This document shows, one piece after another, positions 62,470 to 64,000 of a DNA stretch of 64,000 nt (position 1 is its first letter; each line of letters starts with the position of its first letter). The position numbers were made by a program, and so were the translations under genes. The notes beneath the pieces are model-generated. The model was not told the origin of the DNA, ran no database searches, and saw only the letters and a list, made by a program, of their open reading frames with translations. Origin of the DNA: Streptomyces sp. CBMA291 (GTDB taxonomy: Bacteria; Actinomycetota; Actinomycetes; Streptomycetales; Streptomycetaceae); the NCBI RefSeq assembly GCF_014596525.1, contig NZ_MSJP01000053.1, forward strand, positions 124,001 to 188,000, read 5' to 3'.

Positions 62470-62829
62470 TCAGGCCTTCTTGACCAGGCTGGACTTGAGG
62501 TACATGGCGCCGAAGCCGTCCACCTTGCAGTCGATGTCATGGCCGTCGACGCCGTCGATGAGGCGGATGTTGCGGACCTTGGTGCCCGCCTTGATGCCGC
62601 TGGGGTTGCCCTTGACCTTGAGGGTCTTGACGACGGTCACGGTGTCGCCGTCGGCGAGGACGTTACCCACGGCGTCACGGACTACCTTCGCGCCGCCGTC
62701 GACGCCTTCGCTCGCGGTCCCGGCGGCGGGCTGCCACTCGTGGCCGCACTCGGGACAGACGAGCAGGGCGCCCATCTCGTAGGTGTAGACGCCGGAGCAC
62801 TGGGGGCACGGGGGGAGGTTCTCGTTCAC
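62470..62829 (-). CDS. yjdM: PhnA/YjdM zinc-ribbon protein
   Basis: The 119-residue protein has an N-terminal zinc ribbon (CPQC...CPECGHEW) and the PhnA C-terminal domain (VRDAVGNVLADGDTVTVVKTLKVKG, GTKVRNIRLIDG). Originally linked to phosphonate use; real role uncertain. Normal length. ATG 62829. Confidence 0.9.
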   Translation of the reverse strand: MNENLPPCPQCSGVYTYEMGALLVCPECGHEWQPAAGTASEGVDGGAKVVRDAVGNVLADGDTVTVVKTLKVKGNPSGIKAGTKVRNIRLIDGVDGHDIDCKVDGFGAMYLKSSLVKKA

Positions 62830-62971
62830 CGCGCGATTCTACGAGCGGAGCCGCCCCAGCGCGAAAGCCCACGACGCGCGCCCCTCACTCGCGCCCCCAC
62901 CACCCCCGAGCAGCAGCCGTCCCGCCTCCGCCCGGACACCCGCTTCCGCCTCCACCCGGGCACCCGCTTCC

Positions 62972-63040
62972 GCCACCGCTCCGGTACCCGCCCTGCCACC
63001 GCTCCGGTACCCGCCCCGCCACCACTCCGGGTACCCGCTT
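62972..63040. repeat. Three tandem 23-bp repeats
   Basis: GCCACCGCTCCGGTACCCGCC-type units at 62972-62994, 62995-63017 and 63018-63040 (the third with changes). Earlier degenerate copies precede. Confidence 0.8.
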
Positions 63041-63092
63041 CACGCCGCCATCCTTCTCTCGCCGTCCCGCAGACATCACACATTGCCCGCGT

Positions 63093-63115
63093 TTGCATTT
63101 ATCGCGCGTGTGCAA
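63093..63115. promoter_or_regulatory. Inverted repeat TTGCA-N13-TGCAA before the MFS gene
   Basis: Perfect 5-bp arms in the most AT-rich part of the window, 55 bases before the GTG. This is the size expected for a MarR/LysR/TetR-type operator. No such regulator lies inside the window next to it. Confidence 0.45.
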
Positions 63116-63169
63116 TTATTGTGGCATCTCCTTAACGGCTCACTCAAGCAACCGAGAAGGGGAGACCCC

Positions 63170-64000
63170 GTGCCTCTCGCGCTCCTCGCCCTGACCATCG
63201 GGGCCTTCGGCATCGGGACCACCGAGTTCGTGGTCATGGGGCTGCTGCCCGACATCGCCGCCGACTACGGCGTCACGATCCCCACCGCCGGTCTGCTCGT
63301 CACCGGCTACGCGCTCGGCGTCGTCGTCGGCGCTCCCGTGCTGACCGTCCTGGGCAACCGGGTGAGCCGCAAGCGGATGCTCATGGTCCTGATGGGCCTG
63401 TTCGTGGTCGGCAACACGCTCTCCGCCCTCGCCCCGACCTTCGAGCTGATGCTGGCGGGACGGGTGGTCGCCTCCCTCGCCCACGGCTCGTTCTTCGGCA
63501 TAGGCTCCGTCGTCGCCGCCGGTCTGGTCGCCCCGGACAAGAAGGCGAACGCCATCGCCCTGATGTTCAGCGGACTGACCGTGGCCACCGTCGTGGGCGT
63601 ACCGCTCGGCACCTTCATCGGCCAGACGGTGAGCTGGCGCGCCGCCTTCCTCGCCGTCGCCTCGCTCGGTCTCGTCGGGATGCTCGGCATCGCCCGGCTC
63701 GTCCCCGCCCTGCCCCGCCCCGAGGGCGTCCGGCTGCGCGGGGAACTCGGCGCCTTCCGCAACCCCCAGGTCCTGCTCGCGATGGCGATGACCGCCCTCG
63801 GCTTCGGCGGCGTCTTCACCGCCATCACCTACGTCGCGCCGATGATGACCGAGGTCGCCGGTTACTCCGACGCCGCCGTCACCTGGCTCCTCGTCCTCTT
63901 CGGCCTCGGCATGTTCGTCGGCAACCTGGTCGGCGGGCGGTACGCCGACCGGGCGCTCATGCCGCTCCTCTACACCGCCCTCGCCTCGCTCGCGGTCGTC
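63170..64000 (+). CDS. MFS transporter (DHA1 family), 3' end beyond window
   Basis: The first 277 codons encode about nine spans of a major facilitator. Features include GAFGIGTTEFVVMGLLPDIA in span 1 (AraJ/PbuE-like), motif A GNRVSRKR and SLAHGSFFGIGSVVAA (span 5). DHA1 members of this kind export drugs, sugars or purines. The GTG at 63170 follows AAGGGGAG. The upstream inverted repeat suggests regulation. Confidence 0.9.
   Translation, partial: MPLALLALTIGAFGIGTTEFVVMGLLPDIAADYGVTIPTAGLLVTGYALGVVVGAPVLTVLGNRVSRKRMLMVLMGLFVVGNTLSALAPTFELMLAGRVVASLAHGSFFGIGSVVAAGLVAPDKKANAIALMFSGLTVATVVGVPLGTFIGQTVSWRAAFLAVASLGLVGMLGIARLVPALPRPEGVRLRGELGAFRNPQVLLAMAMTALGFGGVFTAITYVAPMMTEVAGYSDAAVTWLLVLFGLGMFVGNLVGGRYADRALMPLLYTALASLAVV

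Larger units (their letters stand above)
62830..63169. other. 340-base divergent intergenic region
   Basis: It lies between yjdM and the MFS gene. Left half: GC-rich with a 23-bp tandem repeat (listed separately). Right half (63060-63140) is AT-rich and holds the MFS promoter and a TTGCA inverted repeat. No gene visible. Confidence 0.7.

Overview
The window reads as chromosomal core DNA of a Streptomyces-like actinomycete. Base composition is very GC-rich with G/C third codon positions in every convincing gene, many starts are GTG (a few TTG), and secreted proteins carry Tat or lipoprotein signals. Marker systems are actinobacterial: XRE/DUF397 pairs, LAxTG-type cell-wall anchoring, coproporphyrin-route haem genes, GlgX/TreY/TreZ and DUF3000. 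I see no tRNA, rRNA, CRISPR array, complete insertion sequence or prophage. About 62 protein genes are supported; two are cut by the window edges.

Layout: 0.3-12 kb holds the trehalose-from-glycogen route (glgX, treY, treZ), interrupted by a degenerate-looking P450, an APH-fold kinase, a secreted adenosine deaminase and an FHA protein. 12-22 kb is a run of small housekeeping or unknown genes: Xaa-Pro peptidase, TPR+LysR pair, a GATase-like protein lacking its His, a P-loop kinase, VOC proteins, SDR, ASCH and a methyltransferase. 22-28 kb looks more accessory: dienelactone hydrolase, an orphan truncated DUF397, two orphan proteins, an XRE+DUF397 coupled pair and a thioester-domain surface protein with an LAKTG anchor. 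28-37 kb returns to core genes: msrB, murC, RibD-C-like reductase, zapE, osmC, Tat-exported PhoX-type phosphatase, PPK2 and a lipoprotein polysaccharide deacetylase. 37-40 kb is an AIM24 / ABC ATPase / permease operon whose ATPase carries a large repetitive insertion. 40.7-44 kb is the most interesting locus: a Tat lipoprotein cupredoxin, then an ECF-type promoter driving a DUF692 (MNIO-type multinuclear iron) enzyme followed six bases later by a membrane protein with a seven-cysteine Gly/Ser tail. 44-50.4 kb carries the haem genes hemQ, hemY and hemE around a DUF4349 lipoprotein and a CoA-disulfide-reductase-like flavoprotein. 50-57 kb has DUF3000, a LuxR-type response regulator, RNase D and the coupled fadA-fadB beta-oxidation pair. 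57-64 kb has a propeller-like protein, an APC permease, dxs, phnA/yjdM and the start of an MFS exporter.

How the parts connect: GlgX debranches glycogen to linear maltodextrins that TreY and TreZ convert to trehalose. HemE, HemY and HemQ are three steps of the coproporphyrin-dependent haem pathway (the ferrochelatase is not in the window). FadA and FadB give one turn of beta-oxidation. The DUF692 enzyme and the Cys-tailed membrane protein are proposed here as a modifying enzyme and its membrane-anchored substrate, possibly linked to metal handling because a blue-copper-type lipoprotein lies directly upstream.

A second theme is an unusual density of short tandem repeats, both between genes (often against a stop codon or terminator) and inside two coding sequences. 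All assignments come from reading the sequence and from recalled family knowledge; no database search was run.
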